DNA of 64,000 nucleotides, taken from assembly GCF_950295315.1 (NCBI RefSeq), contig NC_080179.1, positions 72,476,615 through 72,540,614 on the forward strand. The letters are read 5' to 3'. Positions 31,232 through 42,254 of the stretch are shown piece by piece. This stretch comes from Erinaceus europaeus (taxonomy: Eukaryota; Chordata; Mammalia; Eulipotyphla; Erinaceidae). Below the pieces are notes generated by a model, which saw nothing but the letters and a program-made list of their open reading frames with translations, had not been told where the DNA came from and searched no databases. Within the stretch, counting starts at the first letter, position 1. Every line of letters starts with the position of its first letter. The translations under genes were made by a program, and so were the position numbers.

Positions 31232-31530
31232 TTTTACCATATTTTTATTAGTGATTTACAAGATTATAAGATAAAAGGATCATAGTTCCACACCACTCCT
31301 ACCATCAGAGCTCTGAGCCCCTCCCCCCCCCCCACCATGATAACCACCATAGTTTTCCCAAGGTCCTGGAGATGGACTATTTATAATTTCAAGTTCATGT
31401 ATTTCAATTCCCTATATTCTATATATGAGTGAAACAATCTACTAATTTCCCTTAACTTCCTAGTTCACTAAGCATAATCACCTCAGTTCCATGGAACCAC
31501 TTGTTTTTATTTCACTGCATCTCTGATGAG
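31232..31530 (-). mobile_element. L1 3' end, antisense
   Basis: Begins TTTTTATTAGTGATTTACAA (the terminus also used by R-type copies) and continues into CTATATATGAGTGAAACAAT and CATAATCACCTCAGTTCCAT, the antisense L1 ORF2/3'UTR pattern. It links the R-type tail to L1. Confidence 0.75.
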
Positions 31531-32105
31531 GATAGCAGAAAACCCGAAAATCTTAGTTTCTATATTCTAGTTGATATTGAGACTATCTAATAGATTGCAA
31601 GTCCTATCTACTCAGTAGTGTGTTAAAGAAACTAAGAATGTTTATCTTGGGAAATGGAAAACCAGGATAATAAGCTGATATAGAATTTACAACTTCAACT
31701 TAGTATTAGTCTTGGTGCTTCAGGTAACATTACTAGACAGAAAGAATGGTGGATAGAGAGAAGATAATATACAGATGTGCTTATCAACACAGCTGAAGAT
31801 ACAGACAGAATCAAGAGATGTATTATAGAAATGTATTAACATCCTTATAGATGCTGACAGATCTTTCCATCTGTGTCTGCAGGCTAGAAATCCAGTGGTG
31901 TAATTCAGTTGAGCAGAGTCTCAGAATTCTGTTTTCAACAGACAAGGTGGAATATAGGATTGTGGCATGGAGGGGAAAGAAGTAGCGATGAAATCCTAGA
32001 GTCTAAGGGTAGGAGAATAATGAAGTTCTGCTATCTGACGGCAAGAGTATGTGGATACCCCATCCCAAGAAAGAGTGGAAATTAGCCCGTAGTCATCACC
32101 CATTT
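31531..32105. other. No recognised feature
   Basis: About 570 bp unique-looking, no ORF of note. Confidence 0.45.
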
Positions 32106-32335
32106 TATTTTAACTTCATTATCTGGCACTACCTTTTATTTATTTACATTGGTTTACAGGAACACACGTTTCTGGAGTACAGCTTAGCATCTCAGTGTAT
32201 GTCTGTACCACACCACACCCACCATGAAAGCTCTAGTTCCACTGGCAACTAATGTCTACCTACACCTACTATCCCACCTTCTCCTTCTTCTCTGCTAACC
32301 ACCATATTGTTTTCAGACTCGAAGAGTGACTTTTA
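32106..32335 (-). mobile_element. L1 3' end, antisense
   Basis: CATTGGTTTACAGGAACACA, ACCACACCACACCCACCATG, TCTGCTAACCACCATATTGT; same region as 31232-31370 but a different variant. Confidence 0.6.
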
Positions 32336-32695
32336 TTGGTTTTTTTAAATTTTATTTTATCTTATTCTGTTTGGGTCCTTAACAGATAGGATGAAACCTG
32401 CTCTCATTTAGTAAACTGGGTCTCCTTTATTGAGTCCAAAGATTCAAATGCTAATCTTCCTAATCTCTTCTAAACAACACTCTCAGAGGCATATTCAGAA
32501 ATAATGTTTGGTGTGCTATATGAATATCCCTGAGGACACTTTAAGTTAACAAACACAATTTTCCATCACAAATATTGTCAGATCTTTTGAATTCTTGTCA
32601 CATGAAAAGAAACCATAGTCCCCTCTAATGGACTAGATTCCATACCCACATACTAGCTAAAAACTCTTTTTCAAGTTCATAGGTGTCTCACATGT
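32336..32695. other. No recognised feature
   Basis: Unique-looking AT-rich sequence. Confidence 0.4.
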
Positions 32696-32699
32696 CACT

Positions 32700-32905
32700 A
32701 CACAGAAGTTCTTGAGAGCGCCATGCACAAGAAAGTTTCATGAGTCTCTCTCTCCCTCCCTCCCTCCCTCCCCCTTCCTCTCTCTTTCTCCTTCTACCTG
32801 GAAAAAAGTTAAAAATGTTCACAGGAAGCAGTGGAATCCCAGAGACATGAAGCTCCAGTGAAGCTCTGACTGCTTAACAACACAACAACAATAATAGAAT
32901 AAAAA
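32700..32905 (+). mobile_element. Old SINE, sense, with CT/CCCT repeat
   Basis: CT-rich tract with a (CCCT)n run (32741-32785), then a second body block ending in an ACAACA/AATAAAAAA end. The head is decayed. Confidence 0.45.
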
Positions 32906-33425
32906 ATCTTGTCTGGGTGTGAGTTCATATTGACTGAATGATACCTCTCTTTACATGTAACTATGAGACAGTATCTGGTTCTGTCTCTATACAAAACCAC
33001 TGAAAAAACTAGACTGACTTAAGATGTAATTGCTATGTCCTTAAATTCCAAGATAAAACCCCCACAAGACTCTGAAAAATTCAAATGGTTAGTTTGAGAA
33101 AAGTTAAAAGAGGCTTTTTTTTTTCCCTTTGGAAAATTCTAAAGCCTATGATATTCTACCCAATAGTGTCCTGATATCTGTTCTCATACTGACAGTTTCA
33201 CAGATGTTATTTTTAAGGAAGATGGATGCCGCTGACGGTTGGTTCCAAAATGTAATCTGAAACTTTAATTGGTATTCCCAATGTGTTGCTCAGTTCAGTC
33301 TTACAGAGTGGGGGTATTTCTGAAATGTCCACCCTGCAAAGCATCTACATGGTTCTGAATGTTTAGGAAGCCTTTTCCCACTTTCAAATACATAAATAAA
33401 TACTTTAATTGTAATGTCTCTTAGG
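32906..33425. other. No recognised feature
   Basis: About 520 bp of unique-looking sequence. Confidence 0.45.
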
Positions 33426-33429
33426 TTTA

Positions 33430-33912
33430 GATATATCTATATCTATATCTACATCTACATCTCTATATCTGTATCTGTATCTCTATATCTATATCTGTAT
33501 CTGTATCTGTATATCCATATCTATATCTATATCATCTATATCTACATCTACATCTCTGTATCTATATCATCTATATCTATATCTGTATATCTCTATCTCT
33601 ATATCTATATCATCTATATCTGTATCTGTATATCTATATCTGTATCTGTATATCTATATCTGTATATCTATATCTGTATCTGTATATCTATATCTGTATA
33701 TCTATATCATCTATATCTGTATCTGTTTCTGTATCTGTATCTGTATCTATATCTATATCAACTATATCTATGTCTATATCCATATCTATCTATATCATCT
33801 ATATCTGTATATCTATATATCTATATCTCTGTCTATATCTATATATCTATATCTATCTCTATATCTCTGTCTATATCTATATCTATATCTATTCTATATC
33901 TATATCTATATT
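33430..33912. repeat. ~480-bp ATATCT/GTATCT hexanucleotide microsatellite
   Basis: A long array of 6-bp units (TATATC and TGTATC) with occasional ATC phase shifts (TATATCATC). The 192-codon frame of alternating Tyr/Ile/Ser across it is simple-repeat translation, not a protein. The mix of unit types in blocks suggests repeated slippage of variant units. Confidence 0.95.
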
Positions 33913-33924
33913 CTGTCTCTTCCC

Positions 33925-34165
33925 CGCCACCCCCGACAAGAATTGTGACAAGGGCCTCCACAACTCTATCATACTCAGCAACTATAGTGTGAGAAACAGA
34001 GAGGTAGAAAAGAACATCAAGACAGAATGGAGAGACACCTGTGCCATTGCTTAACTGTCCATGAAGCTTCTGCCCTGTAAGTGGGTACCGGAGGCTTGAA
34101 GCCTGGTCCAGTGTACACATGGCAATATGTACACTCTACCAGATGCCACATCACTCAGCCCCTGC
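33925..34165 (-). mobile_element. SINE type B, antisense, adjacent to the microsatellite
   Basis: GAGAGACACCTGTGCCATTG, GAAGCTTCTGCCCTGTAAGT, GCTTGAAGCCTGGTCCAGTG, CTCTACCAGATGCCACATCA (reverse head). Confidence 0.65.
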
Positions 34166-35130
34166 ACTATACTTTTAATTAGTAATATTTTTATTGTAAA
34201 GTGGTGTTAAGAAATGCACAGAGACTATTTCTTTAACAATGACCTTTTTATATTCATGTGGAACTGATCCATTGATGAGGGTTTTAATTCCAACATGATG
34301 AGATGAAAATTTATGATGAAGACAATTATCTTTCATGCACATTTGGAATGATTTATGTGGTCTTTTACTCGAAAAACACACACCTATATGAAAAATGCAT
34401 CCAGTTGTGATAAAGTTCTCCATGTATATGAAATGACTTGAGTCACTTAGTGATGTCCCACTGAAGTGATTAATAGGCATGGCAGAACAATTCTGTATAT
34501 AGTATATCTCATGGACATAACTTGTATAATTTTCCAAAATTGTAAATTCACATTTTCTTGGTAGATCAGTATTTTAGGTTAAATATTCCTTAGGCATCTA
34601 TTAGTTCCATTACAACTTGTGCATGACATACAATTCTTAACAAGGCGTCCTCTAATGAAATTCAAAGAATATTCCAGAGTTGATATGATTGGCCAACTAA
34701 AATTCATCCAGATAATAAAAGCCCATATTTCTGCCTATTCCATTTTTTACATAAGACATTTCCTTATTTTAAAAACAGACAAATAAAGCTCTGCATTTAG
34801 CATATTTCCACTTTTGTCCAAATAAATATTAAGTAGCTTGTTTCCTATGCAAAATAATTATTAGTAACTCAGAGTCCCAACGGCTGACATGAAATCATAT
34901 AATTACAGCTTTTATATAGTAATATTTGGAACCTGAATGACATTAGAAATTTATCATGTGAATTTCATTATCTTATAGACATTCTAAAGCTTACTTTTCT
35001 CACATAGGTTATTCTGAACTCATCCCTTTGTCTTGAACTTTCTTAAATCTAGTTCCTTTTCCTCTATTAATTTGGACATGGATAAGCATCCATGTCCAAA
35101 TTATGTCTATTTATAAGAGGTTCATGTACA
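34166..35130. other. Unique sequence containing a perfect 16-bp hairpin
   Basis: No repeat family or credible ORF. The only structured element seen is the inverted repeat at 35068-35103. Confidence 0.5.
35068..35103. repeat. Perfect 16-bp inverted repeat, 4-nt loop
   Basis: TAATTTGGACATGGAT (35068-35083), loop AAGC, then its exact reverse complement (35088-35103). No terminal duplication or known MITE end was recognised around it. Confidence 0.9.
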
Positions 35131-35400
35131 TAATAATAAGGCATTACTTATTACTTTAGCTGAATAATAGTTTTGTGATATTTACACACAGTTTTGTGCA
35201 TAATTATACATTATTCATTCTCCATGTTGTGTATTATTCCACTGTACAGTGGATAGGTGACAGTCTATCCTAATTCGATGAGCGTATGCTTGATCCTATG
35301 AGAGAAGGATGTCACACAAAGTGCTGCTATAAGCATTCAGATGCATATAGACCAATTAGGACGGAGTTGGGTCAAGTTGCTAGATAACAGTTTACGCTGG
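35131..35400 (-). mobile_element. Old L1 fragment, antisense
   Basis: GTATTATTCCACTGTACAGT, then AAGTGCTGCTATAAGCATTC, resembling the antisense L1 ORF2 C-terminal region. Highly diverged. Confidence 0.5.
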
Positions 35401-35464
35401 ATAAACGTGCACAGCCTTAATAGATAGATACTGAAAGTCTTAGAAAGTGATTTTTTTTTCCTTT

Positions 35465-35776
35465 AGAAGAAATACTGGGGAGTCGGGCTGTAGCGCAGCG
35501 GGTTAAGCGCAGGTGGTGCAAAGCACAAGGACCGGCATAAGGATCCCGGTTCGAACCCCAGCTCCCCACCTGCAGGGGAGTCGCTTCACAGGTGGTGAAG
35601 CAGGTCTGCAGGTGTCTATCTTTCTCTCCTCCTCTCTGTCTTCCCCTCCTCTTTCCATTTCTCTGTGTCCTATCCAACAATGACAACAATAATAACTATA
35701 ACAATAAAACAACAAGGGCAACAAAAGGGAATAAATAAATAAAATAAATATTTTTTTAAAAAAAGAAGAAATACTG
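35465..35776 (+). mobile_element. ERI-type SINE A, full length, 13-bp TSD
   Basis: Perfect TSD AGAAGAAATACTG (35465-35477 and 35764-35776); SINE 35478-35763 with intact head and tail. Confidence 0.93.
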
Positions 35777-35807
35777 TATAAAGTTGGCAAGAGCTATTCT
35801 GGCAAAA

Positions 35808-35868
35808 GCATATATCTATATATGTATGTATGTATGTATGTGTGTGTGTATGTATGTATGTATGTATC
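35808..35868. repeat. (TATG)n/(TGTG)n microsatellite
   Basis: Alternating TATG and TGTG tetranucleotides. Confidence 0.9.
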
Positions 35869-35869
35869 A

Positions 35870-36675
35870 ACTAAAGGACAATTCTTGTTCCCTATGACTA
35901 TTTCTATTATAATCATCAAACAAATAAAATGCAGTCAAACTTAAGGTTAACTTAGATCCCACTAAAACTCTAGGTCTATTCCCTCCCCAACTTGAACCAG
36001 ACCCCATAAACCCGATACCGATTTGGATACAACAAATGTCACTTAATAATTTAAAAACAGGGAGAAGGACTAACCTCTTCAGATAAATTATTGCAAGCAG
36101 GATAAAAACAAAACATTGGCTCACTTTAATAATGGCTTTTTTGGGTCAATGCCAGGCCACACCATCACCTGGGGATGTAGTCAGAAAATCCTTGGGAGTG
36201 GGCAGTAGCGCAGAGGGTTAAGCATACATGGCACAAAGAGCAAGGACCGGCTTAAGGACCCCAGTTCTAGCCCCCCCAGCTCCCTACCTGCAGGGCAGTA
36301 GCTTCACAGGTAGTGAAGCAGGTCTGCAGGTATCTATCTTTCTCTCCCCCTCTCTGTCTTCCCCTCCTCTTTCTGTTTCTCTGTCCTATCCAACAAGGAC
36401 GATGACATCAACAACAACAAGAACCACAACAACAATGAAAAACAACAAGAGCAACAAAAGGGAAAATAGATATTTAAAAAATTTGAAAAGATATTTAATA
36501 ATAAAAAAAGAAAATCCTTGGATTCCCACATAGATATGACAGGACAAGTCCTATAATAGATGTCTCTCTCCAACATCACTAATCACTTCCATCAGGAATA
36601 TCATCATAAGTCTTCTGTGGGCCTCTCCAGGACCATGCTTTCACTATAGAGCAGCAATGGTAGAAATTGCCCCAC
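35870..36675 (+). mobile_element. Older R-type retroelement, 5' part, hosting a SINE
   Basis: Sense-strand R-type blocks (AGGCCACACCATCACCTGGG, AATCACTTCCATCAGGAATA) run from about 35870 and are interrupted by the SINE at 36196-36508. The element breaks at 36675 for a younger R-type copy and resumes at 37524. Confidence 0.75.
36183..36521 (+). mobile_element. ERI-type SINE A nested in R-type, 13-bp TSD
   Basis: Perfect TSD AGAAAATCCTTGG (36183-36195 and 36509-36521). Intact tRNA-like head GAGTGGGCAGTAGCGCAGAG and CAA-rich end. Confidence 0.92.
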
Positions 36676-37523
36676 GCGCAGCTTGGAACGTTCCTACTCA
36701 TGACCACAGAATGGGAGCTCAGATCTACAGGGATGCAGAGGTCACATAGGCTCCTAAGCTGAATATGGGCCCCAAGTCACATCAAATTGATGGGGTTTAC
36801 AGTCAACAATATTTATACACCTTTCCCATATTTGGGAGCTACTCTCTTCCCTGATCCAGCTTTCTGGCCCTTCTGCCAGTCATGACATCACCTCACCAGA
36901 CAATAATTAGGATCCACCTGCATATCAGATTTCAGGCTCAGGCAAACAAAACAAAACAAAACAAAACACTAGTATAGCCACAGGCCCTTTGGAATATAAC
37001 TAAAATATGCCTACTAGCTATCTACAAAATGGAGGGCTCCCCAACTCTTCATCTGCACTATTCCAGCCTTTAGGTCCATGATTGGTCAACAGTTTGTTTG
37101 GCTTTGTATGTTGACTCTATTTTCAACCACCAGGTTCCAGATGTTAGCAGGATGCTGACCAGACTTCCCTGGACAGACAACCCCACCAATGTGTCCTGGA
37201 GCTCTGCTTCCCCAGAGCCCTTCCCCACTAGGGAAAGGTAGAGACAGGCTGGGAGTATGGATCGACCTGGCAATGCCCATGTTCAGCGGGAAAGCAATTA
37301 CAGAAGCCAGACCTTCCACCTTCTGCATCCCATAATGGTCTTGGGTCCATGCTCCCAGAGGGCTAAAGAATAGGAAAGCTATCAGAGGAGAGGATGGGAT
37401 ACAGAGATCTGGTGATGGGAATTGTATGAAGTTGTACCCCTAATATCCTATGGCTTAGTCAATGTTTCCTTTTTATAAATAAAAAATTAAATTAAAAAAA
37501 GAAAAAAAAAGAAATTGCCCCAC
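36662..37523 (+). mobile_element. Young R-type copy nested in an older R-type, 14-bp TSD
   Basis: Perfect TSD AGAAATTGCCCCAC (36662-36675 and 37510-37523) bounds an 834-bp 5'-truncated copy with an A-rich tail (37480-37509). The TSD and tail are the marks of target-primed reverse transcription. Confidence 0.93.
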
Positions 37524-38400
37524 TCTCTGAAAGGAGGCTGGGCCAGCCTACTCTACCCCTTGAGGATGACTGGTCCTGAAATGAGAGCAGCCTAGGATTA
37601 GCTGTGACCATGGACTGCAAACTCAGACTGACAGGGACTCAGGGGTTAAAAGGGCTCCTGTGCTAAATATGAAAATATATGGGCCCAAGATCAGATCGAC
37701 AGGGTTAACAATGAACGGTGTTTATATACTTTCCTCATGTTTGTGAAGTACTCTCTTCCCTAACCCAGCTTCTTGGCTTTATCCCCAACACTGACACCAT
37801 CTTCTCAGACAATATTTTTAGTCTACCTGCGTGTTAACTATCAGGTTCACTCAAAAATTATGATTAAATCATAGGCCCCTTGGAACATATCTAAATTTGA
37901 CTTTTTATCTTCTTCCCACATGAAGACCCCTAATTTCATCTGCTCTATTCCTACCTTTAGGTTTTTGTTTATTGAACATTGTGTCCTGCTTTAGATCATA
38001 TTATTGCCTTTCAGCCACCAAGTTGCAGACACTACTATGATTTCATCCTGACTTCCCTGGGCAGATGACCTCACCAATATGCCTGGAAGTTTCACCTCTC
38101 CAGAGCCCTACCCCAATAGGGAAAGATAGAAACAGGCTAGGTATTTGGATCAACCTGTCAGCATCAACATCCAGCAGGGAAGCAATTACAGAAGCCAGAC
38201 AGACCTTCCAACTTCTGTATCCCATAAAGAATTTCGGCTCATAGTCCCTGATCCCAGAGGGATAAAGAAGAATAAGGAAGTTTCTAATTTGGGAGGTGGT
38301 CGTGGTAGAACTCTGGTTGTGGGAAATGTATAGAGTTGTACCCCTGTTACCATCTTCTCGTTTGTCATTATTAAATTGTTAATAAATTTTTTTTTAAAAA
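37524..38400 (+). mobile_element. Older R-type retroelement, 3' part
   Basis: Continues the 35870 element with the older-variant 3' end (TTGTTAATAAATTTTTTTTT) and an AATAAA signal near 38380. Confidence 0.75.
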
Positions 38401-38404
38401 AAGG

Positions 38405-39245
38405 AAAGTGGTTTTTCCAATTTAATCTTATACAAATGGATATTTTCTGTGAATTTTTTTTCTTTTCATCATTCCAGTAGGTGTATAATAATACCACTAT
38501 GTGGTTTTAACTTACATTTCTTTTTTTTTTTTCTCCCCTCCAGAGTTATTGCTGGGACTGGGTGCCTGCCCATGAATCCACTGCTCCTGGAGGCCTTCCC
38601 CCCCCCCTTTTGTTGCTCTTGTTGTTGTAGTCTTGTTGTGGTTATTATTGTTGTTGATGATGCCGTTCATTGTTGGATAGGACAGAGATAAATGGAGAGA
38701 GGAGGGGAAGACAGAGAGGGGGAGAGAAAGACAGACACATACAGACCTGTTTCACCACCTGTGAAGTGACTCCCTTGCAGGTGGGGAGCCGGGGGCTCAA
38801 ACCAGTGTCCTTAAGCCTGTCCTTTTGCTTTGTGCCACGTGCGCTTAACCCGCTGCACTACCCGCCTGACTCCTTTAACTTGCATTTCTTAATGACCAAT
38901 GTAGGTAAGTATTTTTATATACTGTATATATCCAATAAAATAATTTGAATATGTTCTTGTGTGTATATCTGCCTGTAGAAACCTCCTCTTGATTCTATAG
39001 GATTTTTTGTCCCTTTCTTATGACTTAAAAGAATTACTTAGATGTGAATATTTTCTGAGATACGTGTATTGTGGATTTTGTTTTTCCTTCTGAGCATTTA
39101 CTTTTTAATCCCTTCATGGTATCTACTAATAAATTGAGTTCTCACTTTCAAGCCAATCTAATTTATCACTTTTAATTGTGTGGTTACTGCTTACTTTTAA
39201 TTTTTGTGCGCTAATTTTTAGAAACATTTCCCTATTCAATGGTTT
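38405..39245 (-). mobile_element. Old L1, antisense, split by a composite SINE
   Basis: TATGTGGTTTTAACTTACAT before and TTTAACTTGCATTTCTTAAT after the SINE are the same target, so both parts are one old L1. Further motifs (ATTTATCACTTTTAATTGTG) resemble antisense ORF2. Confidence 0.55.
38520..38875 (-). mobile_element. Composite SINE A with extra 3' module, antisense
   Basis: The 75-bp module (38540-38600: CCAGAGTTATTGCTGGGACT, AATCCACTGCTCCTGGAGGC) precedes an ordinary antisense SINE A (38607-38875). The imperfect TSD TTTAACTT(A/G)CATTTCTT brackets the whole unit, so module and SINE inserted together. Confidence 0.85.
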
Positions 39246-39269
39246 TCAACCACTATACTATGTTTTATT

Positions 39270-39475
39270 TATTTATTCATTTATTCATTTTGACTAAACA
39301 CAAAGAGAAGGGAAGAAACCACAGTGCTAGGGGGCCGGGTGGTGGCACAGCCAGTTAAGTGCAGAGTAAGCAACCACAGTGCCATAGCAACCTTCAGTAC
39401 AGTGGGAGCCGGACTTGAACCCGGGCTGTGAACATGGCAAAGCAACACACTATACATGGGAGCTGTTTCAGCTTT
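39270..39475 (-). mobile_element. SINE type D hosting a 44-bp SINE-head insertion
   Basis: GTGGGAGCCGGACTTGAACC, GCAAAGCAACACACTATACA and GAGCTGTTTCAGC follow type D. It is interrupted by 39317-39382. Confidence 0.65.
39317..39382 (+). mobile_element. 44-bp SINE-head insertion with 11-bp TSD
   Basis: Perfect TSD AACCACAGTGC (39317-39327 and 39372-39382) brackets 44 bp (39328-39371) that read as the start of the ERI-type SINE head (GGGGCCGGGTGGTGGCACAG). Body and A-rich tail are missing. Confidence 0.82.
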
Positions 39476-39935
39476 CCCATTGCACTATGTTTTACACTGA
39501 AGTCCTTATAGTGTTGTCTTTCCTATTTCGATCAGTAGCTAACTGGGATCAAGTTTGTTGTAAGGTGAGAAGTCAAGATTAACTTTAATGCACTGGGTTA
39601 CTATAAGCTGGGGATGTACTGTTTTTAAGAATATCTTTAATTCAATGGAGTGTGCTTCTATTTGTGATAAATTAGATGATTATTTGCATACCATATATAG
39701 TATAAAATACTACAGCCATGACCTCTGTGGTAGAATTTTGAACCTTTCAGACCAAAAATGAGTGCAGTAGGTGAATCAAGGCCCATCTATGAGGGTACCA
39801 ATCTGTCTTCTATACTGAGAAGATAATTCAAAGTACCTATTTTCCTTTTAGCAAATGACAGGGAATATATTGATATAAGTAAATTGAATAGCATGTAGGA
39901 GTCTCCAAATGAGTCCAAATACCAGTCTTCAGAGG
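39476..39935. other. No recognised feature
   Basis: About 460 bp without a clear repeat or gene. Confidence 0.4.
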
Positions 39936-40130
39936 GCTTTGCCATGGCTCATCTGGCTGAGCACACATATTACAATACTCCAGGTCCCAGGTTCAAGCAA
40001 GCCTCTGGTACCTACCTGCAGGGGAAAAGTATCAGATCTGTGAAGAAATGCTATAGGTGTCTCTCTGTTTTTTCCCCTTTCTACTTCTCTCTCCCTCTCT
40101 CAATTTTTCTCTCTCTACCTAATTAGTTAT
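39936..40130 (+). mobile_element. SINE type B, sense
   Basis: GCCATGGCTCATCTGGCTGA head, GTCCCAGGTTCAAGCAAG, TACCTGCAGGGGAAAAG, CT-rich end. Confidence 0.65.
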
Positions 40131-40209
40131 TATCTAAATAGCTATATTTAGAATTTATGGTTGCTTATTCAATTAACTCCTTGCATTTTTATTATGTTGC
40201 TAAGACTTT

Positions 40210-41125
40210 ATCATTCCAGATTGACTTTTCAGATAGACAGATTACAGAGACAGAGAGAAAAAAATCACAGCATTTAAACTTCCTTCAGTGGGATATGAAC
40301 CCCTCTCAAGTCTGTATCATACTCATGACAAAGCAGAGCATTACCTGCTGGCACTCCCGTGGAGTGGATCCAGCCAGGGAGTAAGTCACCAATCCTCCCT
40401 CACCGGCTCTCAGGAACTGCATGATACAGAAAGGAGGACTCGGGGAGTACTCTGGTATGAACACTCATTTATTTGGAGATGGGTACAGGTTTATATAGAG
40501 AGTTAAACAAAGAACACTTTTCACATATGTCAGAAATTACAGGTTTCTTAAACGTCAGTTTGCCCCTATGGTAGGGGCTGGTATGACAAGAATTGATGTA
40601 ATACATAAAAGTCAAGACAATTAGTCTCCATGATGCAGGCAAGTCAGTTATCCAAAGGCATTTGAGAGAAGCATAGGGGTTAAATCAGGAAGCCTAGGTA
40701 GAGAAGAAGGAAAACAAATCTTGATGTAAATCACAGATATCAAAGAGGACAAGGAAATAGGATTTGGGGTTTTTTCACTGGTGTTGGGGGTGCATGATAG
40801 AGTGTGTTCTCCTTTATGATCAAAAGGTGAAGTGGATGTGTGAACTTTGAGTGAACCCTAAAGCAGGCAACCATTTGGCCTGCTGCTGTCAGGGGAACTA
40901 AGTGTGAGAGGCCTGTAGGCTTTCTGTGAGCTTGAGAGACTAACAAGGAGAAACTGAGTCTGGGAGACTTTTCCCTCTTGGTTCATCTCTATGAGGAGAG
41001 AGGCTAACAAGTGGGGTGTCTTTCCAGACCTCCATCCAAGGATGGGAGAGTTCCCCTAAGCTCTACCAAGCTCTCACATAGTCCCACAATTATCCAAGTG
41101 AGCTATTTTGCCTACCACCCCCTCA
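40210..41125 (-). mobile_element. SINE type D split by a solo LTR
   Basis: Left part 40210-40345 (AGACAGATTACAGAGACAGA, AAAGCAGAGCATTACC), right part 41089-41125 (ATTATCCAAGTGAGCTATTT). Together they form one antisense type D SINE. Confidence 0.7.
40340..41094 (-). mobile_element. Solo LTR, 743 bp, inserted in a SINE
   Basis: LTR 40346-41088, TG...CA ends, TSD ATTACC/ATTATC with one mismatch. The minus-strand reading has a TATATAAA box (complement near 40490) and AATAAA (complement near 40465), about 25 bp apart. The junctions fall inside a continuous type D SINE, which supports both boundaries. This LTR family has no other member in the window. Confidence 0.8.
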
Positions 41126-41374
41126 TTTTTTTTAATTTGCTTGGGTTTGACACATGTTTAGTTTCCCCCACTCCTGTACCAACTGTATATTCAAACAGAC
41201 AGGCAGAGAGAGAGAAACACCACTACAGGAGAGCTTCCCCTGGCATCATAGAATGCCTGTGTGGTGCTGGGGCAAATGCTCCCCTCAGTGAGTTTTCTTG
41301 CTCTCCCCAATCATTAACAAACAAATTCCAATTACTTTTGTTAGGTAGCAGGTTGAAGGATTCTGATTGTCATG
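41126..41374. other. Possible old SINE with CAGAGAGAG motif; otherwise unassigned
   Basis: CAGACAGGCAGAGAGAGAGA and GCCTGTGTGGTGCTGGGGCA hint at another antisense SINE family, but this is too weak to assign. Confidence 0.35.
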
Positions 41375-42110
41375 AAATGTAGTCTTTTTTTTCTTAATTT
41401 TTATTTATCAAAAGGAAGCACTGACAAAAACCATAGGGCAACAGGAGTACAACTCCACATAATCCCCACCACCAGAAATCTGTATCCCATCCCCTCCTCT
41501 AGTAGCTTTCCTATTCTTTATCCCTCTGGGAGTTGGGGCCCAGGGTCATTATGGGGTGCAGAAGGTGGAAGGTCTGGCTTCTGTAATTACTTCCCCACTG
41601 AAGATGGGCATTGGCAGGTCAATCTGTATTCCCGGCCTGTCTCTCTCTTTCCTGAGTAAGGTGGGGCTTTTGGGAAGCAAGCTCCAGGGCACATTGGTGG
41701 GATTGTCTGCCCAGGGAAGTCTGGTTGGCATCACATTAGCATCTGGAACCTGGTGCCTGAAGGAAGAGTTAACATATAAAGCCAAACAAATTGTTGAGTA
41801 ATCATGAACCTAAAGGCTAGAATATTGCAGATGAAGATTTGGGGGTCTCCATTTTGTAGATAGTTAGTAGACCTATTTTAGTTATATTTCAAAGGGCCAA
41901 ATATATGGGGTTTACATTCAACATTATTTATACACCTTTTCCTTATTTGGGAGCTACTTTTTTCCCTGATCCAGCTTTCAGGTCCTTTTTCCAGCCATGA
42001 AATCATCTCTCCAGACAATAAATTGGATCCACCTGCATATTAGATGTCAGGCTCAGGAAAAAAAAAAAAAACTAGTATAGTCATGGGCCCTTTGGAATAA
42101 ATGTAGTCTT
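41375..42110 (-). mobile_element. Young R-type copy, 12-bp TSD
   Basis: Perfect TSD AAATGTAGTCTT (41375-41386 and 42099-42110); 712-bp 5'-truncated copy with T-rich start (reverse A tail). Confidence 0.93.
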
Positions 42111-42254
42111 AACTTTTATACAGGTAATAAATGTGACCTAATGATAGTCTATGGAACATAAGCAAATATCTGTCAGTGGGAACTCGTGCTTCCTAATTAA
42201 AGTATAGGGACAGGAAAAGTTTTCTCAGCTGTAATCACTCTTATTTACTTATTT

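Noticed and set aside
33414..33992. 192-codon open frame, the longest in the window
   Set aside because: It translates the hexanucleotide microsatellite (alternating Tyr/Ile/Ser) and has no coding character.
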